From NCBI GenBank assembly GCA_007118565.1, contig SKRI01000214.1, positions 1 through 32,385 of the forward strand: DNA of 32,385 bases, in the 5' to 3' direction. Source of the stretch: Gemmatimonadota bacterium. GTDB lineage: Bacteria > Gemmatimonadota > Gemmatimonadetes > Longimicrobiales > Longimicrobiaceae. Below the pieces are notes generated by a model. It saw only the letters and a list, made by a program, of their open reading frames with translations. It did no database searches and was not told the DNA's origin. Below are positions 16,815 to 24,892 of this stretch, one piece after another (the stretch's first letter is position 1; every line of letters starts with the position of its first letter). The position numbers and the translations under genes are program-made.

Positions 16815-17939
16815 ATGATCTCGAAACAGGATCTCGAGCGGCTTCTCGAACGTCCCTCGAACGGGAAGCAGATCGTCTCGCTCTTCCTCGACATGTCGGT
16901 CAACTCCAACAACAAGCGAACCCACAACATCTTCCTCAACCAGCGGCGTGCCCAGTTCGACGAGCTCGACAGCGATCGGCAGAACCACCACCGCGAGGCA
17001 ATCGGTGAGGTGTTCGCGCGCGTGGGTGACTGGCTCGATGACGGGTTCGACGAGGAGAACCGCGGCGTCGTCATCTACACCGAGGTGGGCGGACCGTGGT
17101 TCGAGGCGCTTCAGTTTCCGGTTCCGGTGAGGAACCAGTTCGTGATGAGCCCGCGCCCGGTGGTGGGGCCGCTCGCCCAGGTGCTGGAGAGCTACGACCA
17201 TCACGGCGTGGTGCTGCTCGACCGGGAGCACGTGCGCATCCTCAGCGTATACCTGGGGACTCTCCTGGACGAGTTCGAGGTCCACAAGGAGCCGCTGCCG
17301 ACCTCGCGGGACGTGCAGCCGGGTGGCTTCTCGCAGCAGCGCTTCCAGCGGAGGAAGCGCGAGGAGATCCGCCACTTCTTCAAGGAGTTCGCCGACGAGG
17401 TGGCCGGCTTCGTCCGGAGGGACCGGCCGGACGACCTGGTGATCCTCGGCACCGAGCAGAACGTGGCCAAGTTCATGGAGTTCCTGCCGGAAGAGATCAG
17501 GAAGAAGGTGATCCACACCGGGGCAATGGAGGTCGACGAGACCACCTCAGAGGTCCTCGGGAAGCTGCGGCCGCACCTGGATGCACATCGGGAGATGGAG
17601 GCCCAGGCCGCTCTGCAGCAGCTTCGGGAGCGGCTGGACCAGGATTATCTCGCGACGGCGGGGTACCAGAGCACGCTCACCGCTCTCCAGGAGGGGAAGG
17701 TCGACACGCTCGTCATGGAGCGCGATCATACCCGAGACGGCGTCCGCTGTAAGTCCTGCGGCTTCGTCTTCGCCCGGATGCTGAAGTCCTGCACCTTCTG
17801 CGATTCACAGGAGATGGAGGACGTGAACGCATCCGAGGAGGTCGTCCGCATGGCGGAGGGGCAGGGCGCGAACATCGAGTTCGTCGGCCCCGGGGTGATC
17901 TCAGACCTGCGTGGGGTGGGATCGATCCTGCGATTCTGA
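16815..17939 (+). CDS. Bacterial eRF1-like protein (baeRF / VLRF1-like peptidyl-tRNA hydrolase)
   Basis: This 374-aa protein looks like a bacterial member of the eRF1/Pelota/Vms1 superfamily. Residues 1-115 form an alpha/beta N-terminal domain (IVSLFLDMSVN, VVIYTEVGG). Residues 120-245 contain VVLLDREHVRILSVYLG and the loop PGGFSQQRFQRRKREEIRHFF (170-190). This loop corresponds to the Gly/Gln catalytic loop (GGQ in release factors, GSQ in Vms1). The C-terminal domain carries a zinc ribbon with Cys312, Cys315, Cys326 and Cys329 and ends GVGSILRF, like the eRF1 C-domain ending G(I/V)GAILRY. The likely role is ribosome-associated cleavage of stalled peptidyl-tRNA. It is followed after four bases by an unrecognised gene. 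A pyrimidine-rich leader precedes the ATG. Confidence 0.8.
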   Translation: MISKQDLERLLERPSNGKQIVSLFLDMSVNSNNKRTHNIFLNQRRAQFDELDSDRQNHHREAIGEVFARVGDWLDDGFDEENRGVVIYTEVGGPWFEALQFPVPVRNQFVMSPRPVVGPLAQVLESYDHHGVVLLDREHVRILSVYLGTLLDEFEVHKEPLPTSRDVQPGGFSQQRFQRRKREEIRHFFKEFADEVAGFVRRDRPDDLVILGTEQNVAKFMEFLPEEIRKKVIHTGAMEVDETTSEVLGKLRPHLDAHREMEAQAALQQLRERLDQDYLATAGYQSTLTALQEGKVDTLVMERDHTRDGVRCKSCGFVFARMLKSCTFCDSQEMEDVNASEEVVRMAEGQGANIEFVGPGVISDLRGVGSILRF

Positions 17940-17943
17940 CGTA

Positions 17944-18603
17944 ATGGCCGAACCGGACCGGCAGGATTCTTCGGATGCGATCGATGCCATCATCTCCGCC
18001 TCGGCCCTCTCCGATCTGCGCGCCATCGAGGGGGTGGAGGCGGTTTCGATCGAAGAAGAGCGGGGAAAAATTCACCTGATCTGCCGGTCCGAGGGAGGCA
18101 CGTCTTCCCCCATGGAGGTGCAGGCGCGCTCGATCCTCCTCGCGGACGGAATTCCCGACAGCTCGCTGCCGCAGCTCCAGGTCAGCTACCTCTTTCGACC
18201 CGAGGTGCACCGGCGGATCCGCATCGAAGGAATTTCGGTCGTCGCCATCGATGTGCGACAGTGGCGGGCGACCGTAGATCTGGAGTGGGACGGGCGGGTC
18301 GAGACCGGAGCCGCGCTCGGACCCCCATCGGAAGCCGCGAAAGTCCGTCTGGCCGCGGAGGCCACGCTCGATGGCCTGCGCCAGGTTGTGGAGGATCGTC
18401 TGCGATTCCGGCTGCTCGGCGTGAAGATCGTCAGCGCCTTCGATCACGATATGGTCGTCGCGCTCCTCCGTCCGGAGGTAGAACGGAGCTCGCGGCTCGT
18501 CGGAGTGGCGATCGCGGACGAGGGAGTCGAGATCGGAGCGGTGCGAGCGGTCCTGAACGCAACAAATCGTATCCTCGGCAACTACCTTACCGTCAGCGAA
18601 TAG
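17944..18603 (+). CDS. Hypothetical protein, partner of the eRF1-like gene
   Basis: This 219-aa protein starts four bases after the eRF1-like stop, so the two form an operon. It is soluble and acidic. The last 130 residues contain two similar units, each a beta-beta-alpha pattern: RATVDLEWDGRVETG with VRLAAEATLDGL, and MVVALLRPEVERSSRLVGVA with AVRAVLNATNRIL. This may be an internal duplication. The first 90 residues (LRAIEGVEAVSIEEERGKIHLICR) look like another alpha/beta module. I do not recognise the family. Its linkage suggests a role with the release-factor-like protein, perhaps RNA or ribosome binding, but that is inference. It ends 11 bp before the convergent transglycosylase gene. Confidence 0.78.
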   Translation: MAEPDRQDSSDAIDAIISASALSDLRAIEGVEAVSIEEERGKIHLICRSEGGTSSPMEVQARSILLADGIPDSSLPQLQVSYLFRPEVHRRIRIEGISVVAIDVRQWRATVDLEWDGRVETGAALGPPSEAAKVRLAAEATLDGLRQVVEDRLRFRLLGVKIVSAFDHDMVVALLRPEVERSSRLVGVAIADEGVEIGAVRAVLNATNRILGNYLTVSE

Positions 18604-18614
18604 CGTCGAGGCCG

Positions 18615-19340
18615 CTAACCTCCTTCATCCGGCGGGAGAAAAGCCCACTCCCGCGTTCCGAGCACCTTCCTGGAATATCCGTTTTCCGGGTTCCCGCCTT
18701 CCCTGAGCACCGAATCAATCGTGGCGGGTCCCCGATTGTACGCCAGCAGCGCGAGGCGAATGTCGCCGTCGTACCGCTCGATCAGGTAGCGGAGGAAGCG
18801 GAAACCGAGATCGAGGTTCGTCTCCCGGTCGAAGATCGTTTCGCGAGCGATTCCGGGTGAAAGGATGCGGGCGGTGGCGGGCATGACCTGGGCGTAGCCG
18901 AGGGCGCCGACCGGGCTCACCGCCCGCTTGCGGAACCCGCTCTCCACCCGGATCACCTCGAAGGCGAGGGTGGCATCGATCCCGTGGCGCGCCGCGGAGG
19001 TCTCGATGGCTTCGGCGAGGTCGACCGGGATGCCGTAGGTCGCGGATCGCTCGCGCAGCCGCTCGAGGCGGTCGAGTCGCTCGCGTTGCGCATCCAACGC
19101 CGCCTCCCGTCGATCGATCTCGTGCTCGGCGGCCACGAGCCGGCTCCGGATGTCCTGCTGCTGCGCCCGCGCCGTCTCGATCTCCGATGCGGCCATGCGC
19201 ATACCGAAGACCGTTCCCGCCAGCAGAACGACCGCCGCAACCGCCACCGCCATCACGGCGGGGGAAAGGGAAAGCGGCTCCGTCGTGACGGATTTGCGCT
19301 TCTCGATTTCCGCCTGGAGACGGTATAACCGCTGATCCAT
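18615..19340 (-). CDS. Membrane-anchored lytic transglycosylase (SLT domain)
   Basis: This 241-aa protein has a short cytoplasmic N-terminus, one membrane helix (MAVAVAAVVLLAGTVFGMRMA, about 30-50), a periplasmic coiled coil (55-100) and a soluble lytic transglycosylase domain. FEVIRVESGFRKRAVSPVG gives the catalytic Glu133. GALGYAQVMPATA and LALLAYNRGPATI are the other conserved SLT motifs. It should cleave peptidoglycan to 1,6-anhydromuropeptides at the inner membrane face. The coiled coil next to the catalytic domain suggests recruitment by a partner. It lies 40 bp downstream of moaC on the same strand; no terminator is seen between. Confidence 0.9.
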   Translation of the reverse strand: MDQRLYRLQAEIEKRKSVTTEPLSLSPAVMAVAVAAVVLLAGTVFGMRMAASEIETARAQQQDIRSRLVAAEHEIDRREAALDAQRERLDRLERLRERSATYGIPVDLAEAIETSAARHGIDATLAFEVIRVESGFRKRAVSPVGALGYAQVMPATARILSPGIARETIFDRETNLDLGFRFLRYLIERYDGDIRLALLAYNRGPATIDSVLREGGNPENGYSRKVLGTREWAFLPPDEGG

Positions 19341-19380
19341 GGGACGCCGCTCGGTTCAAGACGCCCGGCGGCCTCGCAAG

Positions 19381-19896
19381 CTAGGGGCCGGCGTCGCCGG
19401 GATCGTCCTCCGCCACCTGCCAGTCGCCGCTCGCTCCTCCGCTCTTGCGGAGGAGCCTGACTCGCTCGATCACCATGCCCCGGTCCAGCGACTTACACAT
19501 ATCATAGACGGTGAGGAGCGCAACCGAGACGGCGGTGAGCGCCTCCATCTCCACGCCGGTGCGGGCCTCCACGCGAGCCTCGGCGCGTGCGTGGATGCCG
19601 GGGAGCTCGGGCAGGGCGGAGAGCTCGAGCCTGACCCCGGAGATCGGCAGGGGGTGGCAGAGGGGGATGAGCTCCCCCGTCCGCTTCGCCGCCATGATCC
19701 CGGCGATGCGGGCGATCTGCAGCACATCACCCTTGGGGGTACGCGCCTCGGAGATGGCGGCGAGGGTTTCCGCCGACATGCGGATAACCCCCTCGGCGGT
19801 GGCGCGGCGCGCGGTCACATCCTTTTCCCCCACGTCGACCATGCGGGGCGCGCCGCTCTCATCCAGGTGGGTGAGCTTCCCGCGCTCTCCGCTCAT
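19381..19896 (-). CDS. moaC: Cyclic pyranopterin monophosphate synthase
   Basis: This 171-aa cytoplasmic enzyme converts 3',8-cyclo-7,8-dihydro-GTP to cPMP, the second step of molybdenum cofactor synthesis. [20 protein letters not shown] at the start, [31 protein letters not shown], the active-site [26 protein letters not shown] and a closing [10 protein letters not shown] region are textbook MoaC. The gene overlaps holB by four bases (ATGA), an unusual pairing, and no other moa genes are in this window. The C-terminus is slightly extended with Gly/Asp-rich residues. Confidence 0.96.
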   Translation of the reverse strand: MSGERGKLTHLDESGAPRMVDVGEKDVTARRATAEGVIRMSAETLAAISEARTPKGDVLQIARIAGIMAAKRTGELIPLCHPLPISGVRLELSALPELPGIHARAEARVEARTGVEMEALTAVSVALLTVYDMCKSLDRGMVIERVRLLRKSGGASGDWQVAEDDPGDAGP

Positions 19897-21032
19897 CCGA
19901 CCAGGTCCCGGTGGATGCCGGCCAGCAGGTCGGCGAGGAGAAGCTGCGGATTTACGTTTCCTGTGGCCAGGTCGCGGGTATGATCCACCCGCTCGAGCGA
20001 CCGGGAGACGGCTGCGGGCGCGGGCTGGACGGAAGCCCGCTGGGCCACGGAGATCGCTGCCTCGTCCGCCGGCGAATCCGTTCCTCCGCCGGCGTTCCGC
20101 AGGAGACCCCGCAGCCCGGCGGCCAGGGCGTCGAGCGTATCGCCGAAGTCGCTTCCCCGGGCTCCGAAGGAGGACTGCGCATGCGCCAGCTCGAGCCGCT
20201 TCGTGGCGGCGGAGTCGAGGACCGCCGATAGGAGCGCTCGTACTTCGTCGGCCACCGCGGAGATCGGATCTCCGTCTCCACCCCCCGGACGGAGCCGGAT
20301 CGCGCGCGAGACGGAGCCCTCGGCGAGCCGGGCGGCGGAGCGCGCCTCGTCGGCCGAAAGCGAGGCCACCTCCTCGAGGAAGTCGGCAATCGCCCCGTCA
20401 GCCAGCGGCCGGAGGCGGACCGGCAGGACGCGCGAGCGGATCGTCGGGAGGAGCGAGCCCGGCCGAGATGAGGTGAGGATGAGCGTCGTTCCCGCCGGCG
20501 GCTCCTCGAGGAGCTTGAGGAAGGCGTTGGCGGCCTCCTCGGAGCCCTCCTGTGGAACCATGCGGTCGACATCTCCCACCACGAAGACAGCGTTGCTTCC
20601 GGTGGAGGGACGCATGGCCGCGTAGCCCTGAATCGTGCGAACGCCCCCCACGAAATAGGCGGGCGGGCGGTCGTACTCCGGGCGGTGTAGCGGGTTCTCC
20701 CGGCGCAGGGCCAGCTCCTCCGCACGATGGTCCTCCAGCGCCTCCCGGAGCTTTTCCGGGGAGGAGGCCTTCGGACGGGGGAGGGGGAAGAACCAGTGGA
20801 CGTCCGGATGCTCGAGGCGGAGCACGGAGGTACAGGAGCGGCAGACACCGCACGGGCCTTCCTCCGACCCATCCCCGCAGAGGAGGAGCTGGGCGAGCCA
20901 GAGCCCCAGCCGCTCCTTCCCGATGCCCGATGGACCGTGCAGCAGGAGCGACTGCGGAAGCCGATTCCGGCGGCGCGCGGAGATCAGCGACCGGCGAACG
21001 TCCTCGTGCCCGTAGAGGGGGGGGAGCGGCAT
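19893..21032 (-). CDS. holB: DNA polymerase III delta' subunit (clamp loader)
   Basis: This 379-aa AAA+ protein is part of the clamp loader that opens the beta sliding clamp. [20 protein letters not shown] is the start of DnaX/HolB-type proteins. GPSGIGKE (33-40) is a Walker A, unlike the degenerate loop of E. coli delta'. The zinc module is present as Cys52, Cys61, Cys64 and Cys67. Further motifs are [48 protein letters not shown] and the C-terminal helical domain. It is encoded between moaC and the envC-like gene with small gaps. Confidence 0.92.
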   Translation of the reverse strand: MPLPPLYGHEDVRRSLISARRRNRLPQSLLLHGPSGIGKERLGLWLAQLLLCGDGSEEGPCGVCRSCTSVLRLEHPDVHWFFPLPRPKASSPEKLREALEDHRAEELALRRENPLHRPEYDRPPAYFVGGVRTIQGYAAMRPSTGSNAVFVVGDVDRMVPQEGSEEAANAFLKLLEEPPAGTTLILTSSRPGSLLPTIRSRVLPVRLRPLADGAIADFLEEVASLSADEARSAARLAEGSVSRAIRLRPGGGDGDPISAVADEVRALLSAVLDSAATKRLELAHAQSSFGARGSDFGDTLDALAAGLRGLLRNAGGGTDSPADEAAISVAQRASVQPAPAAVSRSLERVDHTRDLATGNVNPQLLLADLLAGIHRDLVG

Positions 21033-21049
21033 CGGATTCGTGGTCGGCG

Positions 21050-22306
21050 TCAGCGCCCGCGCGAGCGAAGCCAGCCGAGCGGATCCACGGCCTCGCCCCC
21101 CGGCGCGCGGATCTGGAACTCCATGTAGGGCGCCTCCTGCGGGCCACGGCCACCCACCCCGCCGAGCGCCTGCCCCTTCGTCACGGAGGCCCCCTCCCGG
21201 ACCCGAACGTCGTCGAGGTACAGGTAGAGGGAGTAGTATCCGCCCCCGTGGCTGAGAAAGACGCTCGGCCCGTACCCCTCGAAGGCGCCGGCGTGGACCA
21301 CCGTGCCTGCCTCCACCGAGCGCACCGGCGTCCCGCGGTCCGCGCCGATCCCGATGCCGTTCCGACGCACGACGGTTCCGCCGGGCTGATTCTCACGTCC
21401 GAAGCCGTACATCACCCGCCCCTGGACGGGCCAGTCGAGCGAGCCCATGTCCGCGGTGGTGACGGTGGGCTCGGCCGGATCCGCAGGGGTGGCCGGGCGC
21501 CCGGCGCGTCTCCGCTCCTCGGCGGCCCGCTCCGCCTCCCGCCGCCGCCGCTCGAGCGCCTCGATGAGAGACGCCACGCTCCGCTCGTCCTCCTCGAGCT
21601 GGCGCGCCCGCTGCGCCGCGGTCTGCTCGCGGCTTCGCAGCGTGCCGAGGGTGCGCTGCCTTTCCCGCTCGACCGTCTCCAGGTCCTGGTGCTCCCGCTG
21701 TCGCTCGGCTCGCAGCTCCTCCACCTGCTGACGCTGGCGGCGCAACAGCCGCTCGCGGCTCGCGAGCTCGGTCTCCATCTCCCGGACCTGGTTCACGATG
21801 TTCCGGTCGCGCTGAGCCATCAGGAAGAGGTACTTGTACCGGTTGATGAGATCGCTGAAGCTCTCCGCCGAGAGGAGGACCTGGACCTCGTGGAGCGGAC
21901 CACGCTTGTAGATGTCGCGGAGTCGCCAGTTGAGCGTCGCCCGCATCTCGAGGACCCGGTCGCGCGTGTCAAGCAGCTCGCGGGTGGTCGATTCGATGTC
22001 ACCCTGCACCTGCTCCATCTGGAACTCCATCTCCTCCAGGAGCTCTCCCGAGGTGGAGATCTGCGCCTCCAGATTCTGGAGCTCGCTCGATACGTCGGTT
22101 ACCCGGGAGCGGAGACCGCTCATCTCCTCGCGCAGACGTGCTCGCTCCTGTCGGATCTGCTCAAGCCGCTGCTGGCTCTCGGAGATCTCCCTGGCGCTGG
22201 GTGCCTGCTGGGCCTCCAGGGAGGGGGAGATGACGACCAGGCCGATGCCCACGGCGAGGGCGGCGAGCCCGCGGAGTCGAAGGAGGAAGGGCACCGGGCC
22301 GAGCAC
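21050..22306 (-). CDS. envC: EnvC-like murein hydrolase activator (degenerate LytM domain)
   Basis: This 418-aa exported protein has a GTG start, a signal sequence (RGLAALAVGIGLVVISPSLEAQ), a coiled coil of about 230 residues (35-270) and a C-terminal M23/LytM domain from about residue 290. Active LytM enzymes have HxxxD and HxH zinc ligands. Here the first is replaced by RRNGIGIGADRGTPV and the second by YMEFQIR, so the zinc site is lost. This is the same kind of loss as in E. coli EnvC, which is an activator of amidases, not an enzyme. The gene directly abuts ftsX (TAG then GTG, no gap), which fits the known recruitment of EnvC by FtsEX at the division septum. Confidence 0.88.
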   Translation of the reverse strand: MLGPVPFLLRLRGLAALAVGIGLVVISPSLEAQQAPSAREISESQQRLEQIRQERARLREEMSGLRSRVTDVSSELQNLEAQISTSGELLEEMEFQMEQVQGDIESTTRELLDTRDRVLEMRATLNWRLRDIYKRGPLHEVQVLLSAESFSDLINRYKYLFLMAQRDRNIVNQVREMETELASRERLLRRQRQQVEELRAERQREHQDLETVERERQRTLGTLRSREQTAAQRARQLEEDERSVASLIEALERRRREAERAAEERRRAGRPATPADPAEPTVTTADMGSLDWPVQGRVMYGFGRENQPGGTVVRRNGIGIGADRGTPVRSVEAGTVVHAGAFEGYGPSVFLSHGGGYYSLYLYLDDVRVREGASVTKGQALGGVGGRGPQEAPYMEFQIRAPGGEAVDPLGWLRSRGR

Positions 22307-23164
22307 CTACACCGCCCTCAGGTGGCGGCGCACGGCGAGGGCGCTCGCCGCAAATCCCAATGCCGTGCCGGCCAGCACGCCGAGCAGGACCCATTCGACC
22401 GGGATCCACGCAACCTCGATGAGGGCCACGGAGACGATCCGATAGGCGAGGAAGGTGAGCCCCACGGCCACGGCGCCGCCGAGGATGCCGGTGATCAGCC
22501 CCTCGAGCAGAAAGGGAAGACGGATGAAGCCGTCGGTCGCGCCCACCAGCCGCATGATGGAGATCTCGTCGCGCCGGGCGAAGACGGCCACCCGGACCGC
22601 CGAGCCGATGATGATGGCCGCGACTGCCGCGAATGCGCCACCGATCACGAGGGCGACCCCCCCGGCGATCCGACGGAGCACGAAAATCCGCTCCAGCCAT
22701 TCCTGTCCGAAGCGCACGTCCTCCACGAACGGGTAAGCGGCGAGCGTCGCGGCGAGCGCCTCGACGGTGGTCGGGTCCCGCGAGCCCGGCCGGAGCCGGA
22801 CCTCGATCGACGCTGGAAGGGGGTTCGCCTCCATGTCGAGGAAGAGGTCGCGGAACTCGGAGAGCTCCCGCATGGCGGTGGCCAGCGCCTCGGTCTTGGA
22901 GACGTACCGCAGCTCCGACACCTCGGGCATGGCGGCGATCTCCTCGCGCGCGATCCCGACCTGCGCCTCCGAGGCACTGTCGCGCAGGTAGGCGACGACC
23001 TCGACGCGCTCCTCCACGCCCGTGATGGCGAGGTGGATGTTGTACGCCGTCAGCCCGAAGAGCCCGACCACGAGGAGGCTGAAGGCGATGGCCACCACCG
23101 AGAGGGCGGTGAGGAGCGGGGCGCGACGGAAGGCGCTGAACGCTTCGCGAAGTGCGTAGGGCAT
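22307..23164 (-). CDS. ftsX: Cell division protein FtsX
   Basis: The protein has 285 residues. N-terminal MPYALREAFSAFRRAPLLTAL leads to the first membrane helix, followed by a periplasmic domain of about 130 residues (ERVEVVAYLRD, VSKTEALATAMRELSEF, PLPASIEVRLRP) and three more helices in the FtsX-like permease fold (VAVFARRDEISIMRLVGATDGFIRLPFLLEGLI). With FtsE it transmits ATP-driven changes across the inner membrane to EnvC-type activators. The start was set at the ATG at 23162-23164, two bases after the ftsE stop; the longer frame upstream is antisense-type sequence within ftsE. Confidence 0.94.
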   Translation of the reverse strand: MPYALREAFSAFRRAPLLTALSVVAIAFSLLVVGLFGLTAYNIHLAITGVEERVEVVAYLRDSASEAQVGIAREEIAAMPEVSELRYVSKTEALATAMRELSEFRDLFLDMEANPLPASIEVRLRPGSRDPTTVEALAATLAAYPFVEDVRFGQEWLERIFVLRRIAGGVALVIGGAFAAVAAIIIGSAVRVAVFARRDEISIMRLVGATDGFIRLPFLLEGLITGILGGAVAVGLTFLAYRIVSVALIEVAWIPVEWVLLGVLAGTALGFAASALAVRRHLRAV

Positions 23165-23166
23165 GC

Positions 23167-23859
23167 TCAGGCGCTCCCCGAGGTGCGGGGCTCCGCGGCG
23201 GAATCGAAGACCACCGCGCCCTGGTTCAGCTCGATGACCCGGTACTTCGGATGCCGGCGGACGAGGTCGAGATCGTGGGTGGCCATCACCACCGAGGTGC
23301 CCATGGCGTTGATGTCCTGGAAGAGCTTGAAGATGCCTTCGCCCGCCCATCCGTCGAGGTTGCCCGTCGGCTCGTCCGCGAGCAGGACGAGCGGGTCGTT
23401 CGCCAGCGCTCTGGCTACGGCGACGCGCTGGCGCTCCCCGCCGGAGAGCTCCTCGGGGTAGGCGCGCGCCTTGTGGGCCAGCCCCACCTGCGCCATCAGT
23501 CGCCCCACCCGCGGGGAGATCGACTGTCGCTTGGCGCCGGTGACCTCGAGCGCGAATGCCACGTTCTCGTCGGCGGTCCGGTCGCGCAGGAGCCGATACT
23601 CCTGGAAGACGACGCCCAGTCGCCGACGGAGCTGCGGGATGTCACGCGGGCGCATGAGGCGCGAGGAAAATCCCGAGACGCGAACCTCGCCCTCGGTCGG
23701 CGACTCGGCCATCTGCACGAGGCGGAGGATGGTCGACTTGCCGGCGCCGGAATGACCGGTGAGGAAGACGAACTCCCCCTTCCGGACATGAAAGGAGACG
23801 CGATCGAGGGCCGCGCCGGAGCGAGGGTACGACTTCGTGACGTTGGTGAACTTGATCAC
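23167..23859 (-). CDS. ftsE: Cell division ATP-binding protein FtsE
   Basis: This 230-aa ABC ATPase has every motif intact: GHSGAGKST (35-43, Walker A), VVFQEYRLL (Q-loop, Gln86), LSGGERQRVAVARAL (138 on, signature), VLLADEPTGNLD (Walker B, 158-169) and ATHD (His195). The sequence MIKFTNVTKSYP and the EYRLL/TADENVAF segment are typical FtsE. It starts at a GTG without a clear ribosome-binding site. ftsE-ftsX-envC run in order with gaps of two and zero bases. The pdxA gene lies 51 bp upstream on the same strand. Confidence 0.96.
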   Translation of the reverse strand: MIKFTNVTKSYPRSGAALDRVSFHVRKGEFVFLTGHSGAGKSTILRLVQMAESPTEGEVRVSGFSSRLMRPRDIPQLRRRLGVVFQEYRLLRDRTADENVAFALEVTGAKRQSISPRVGRLMAQVGLAHKARAYPEELSGGERQRVAVARALANDPLVLLADEPTGNLDGWAGEGIFKLFQDINAMGTSVVMATHDLDLVRRHPKYRVIELNQGAVVFDSAAEPRTSGSA

Positions 23860-23910
23860 TTCGGCAGGACCCGGGAGGGTGGGGGGTGAAAGCTGTTGCC
23901 CCGCCAGAAA

Positions 23911-24873
23911 TTACGGCGCCGGGGGCGGGGTGTCAAAGCCGCGGGTCAGCCGGGCCGCCAGCCGGATGGCCTCCACCATCGAGCCGGGGTCCGCCCGGTC
24001 CTGTCCGGCGATGTCGAGGGCGGTCCCGTGGTCCGGCGAGGTGCGGGGGAAGGGGAGCCCCAGCGTGACGTTCACGCCCCCCCCGAAGCTGACGGTCTTG
24101 AAGGCCGCCATGCCCACATCGTGATAGGGGGACACCACCGCGTCGAACTCGCCGCGAACCGCGCGCAGGAAGACCGTGTCCGCCGGGATCGGTCCGGAGA
24201 TATCGATCCCCTTTCCCCGGCAGGTAGAGACGACCGGTTCGAGCACCTCGGCCTCCTCGTCACCGAAGAGGCCTCCGTCCGAGGCGTGTGGATTGAGCGC
24301 GCAGAGGGCGATGCGGGGGGAGGGGATCCCCCAGTCGTCGTGAAGGCTCGCCTCCAGCAGCACGACCTGGCGGACGAGGCCGCCATAGGTCAGCGACTGT
24401 GGGACCTCCCGCAGCGGAATATGCGTGGTGGCGAGGAGGACGCGGAGCGGGCCGCCGAGGGCCGTCCGCTCGCTGTTCATAAGCATCCCGACCGTCTCGC
24501 TCTCGGTGAGGGTCGCGAGCATCTCGGTGTGGCCCGGATGCGTCCATCCCGCCTTCCGGGCGGCGGCCTTGTCGATGGGTGCGGTGACCAGAGCGTCCGC
24601 TCCGCCATCCCGGATCATCCGGACCGCGGCGCCGATGGCGCTCCCGGCGGCGCGGCCGGCATCGTCGTCCGTCCCCCCCGTCCACTGCCCGACCGAGGAG
24701 CTGTCCGCGTGCAAGCCTTCGAACGAGTCCGGCGCGGATCCAACCAGGACGATGTCGGCTGCGAAGTCTTCGCCGAGAGTCTCGAGCGCCTTCCGGGTAA
24801 CCTCCCCGCCGATCCCGCGCGGATCGCCGAGGGTGACGACGATCCGCGGCCGACGCGCGCCGGAGGCGTTCAT
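23911..24873 (-). CDS. pdxA: 4-hydroxythreonine-4-phosphate dehydrogenase
   Basis: This 320-aa enzyme of pyridoxal 5'-phosphate synthesis oxidises 4-phosphohydroxy-L-threonine with NAD(P)+ and a divalent metal. IVVTLGDPRGIGGEV opens the protein, THPGHTEML and ALNPHASDGGLFGDEE follow, then SPYHDVGMAAFK and PFPRTSPDHGTALDIAG. The three metal ligands of E. coli PdxA (His166, His211, His266) align with His151, His196 and His251 here. The usual YHDQG reads YHDVG, a minor variation. The start was set at the ATG just after the surA-like stop (19-bp gap); the frame upstream is shadow sequence. Confidence 0.94.
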   Translation of the reverse strand: MNASGARRPRIVVTLGDPRGIGGEVTRKALETLGEDFAADIVLVGSAPDSFEGLHADSSSVGQWTGGTDDDAGRAAGSAIGAAVRMIRDGGADALVTAPIDKAAARKAGWTHPGHTEMLATLTESETVGMLMNSERTALGGPLRVLLATTHIPLREVPQSLTYGGLVRQVVLLEASLHDDWGIPSPRIALCALNPHASDGGLFGDEEAEVLEPVVSTCRGKGIDISGPIPADTVFLRAVRGEFDAVVSPYHDVGMAAFKTVSFGGGVNVTLGLPFPRTSPDHGTALDIAGQDRADPGSMVEAIRLAARLTRGFDTPPPAP

Positions 24874-24892
24874 CCCGTAGCGGTCCTGCCCG

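Noticed and set aside
20552-23461. A 969-codon plus-strand open frame
   Set aside because: It lies opposite holB, envC, ftsX and ftsE, all strongly recognisable. Its translation is His/Glu/Gly/Arg-rich without motifs, the usual antisense shadow in GC-rich DNA.
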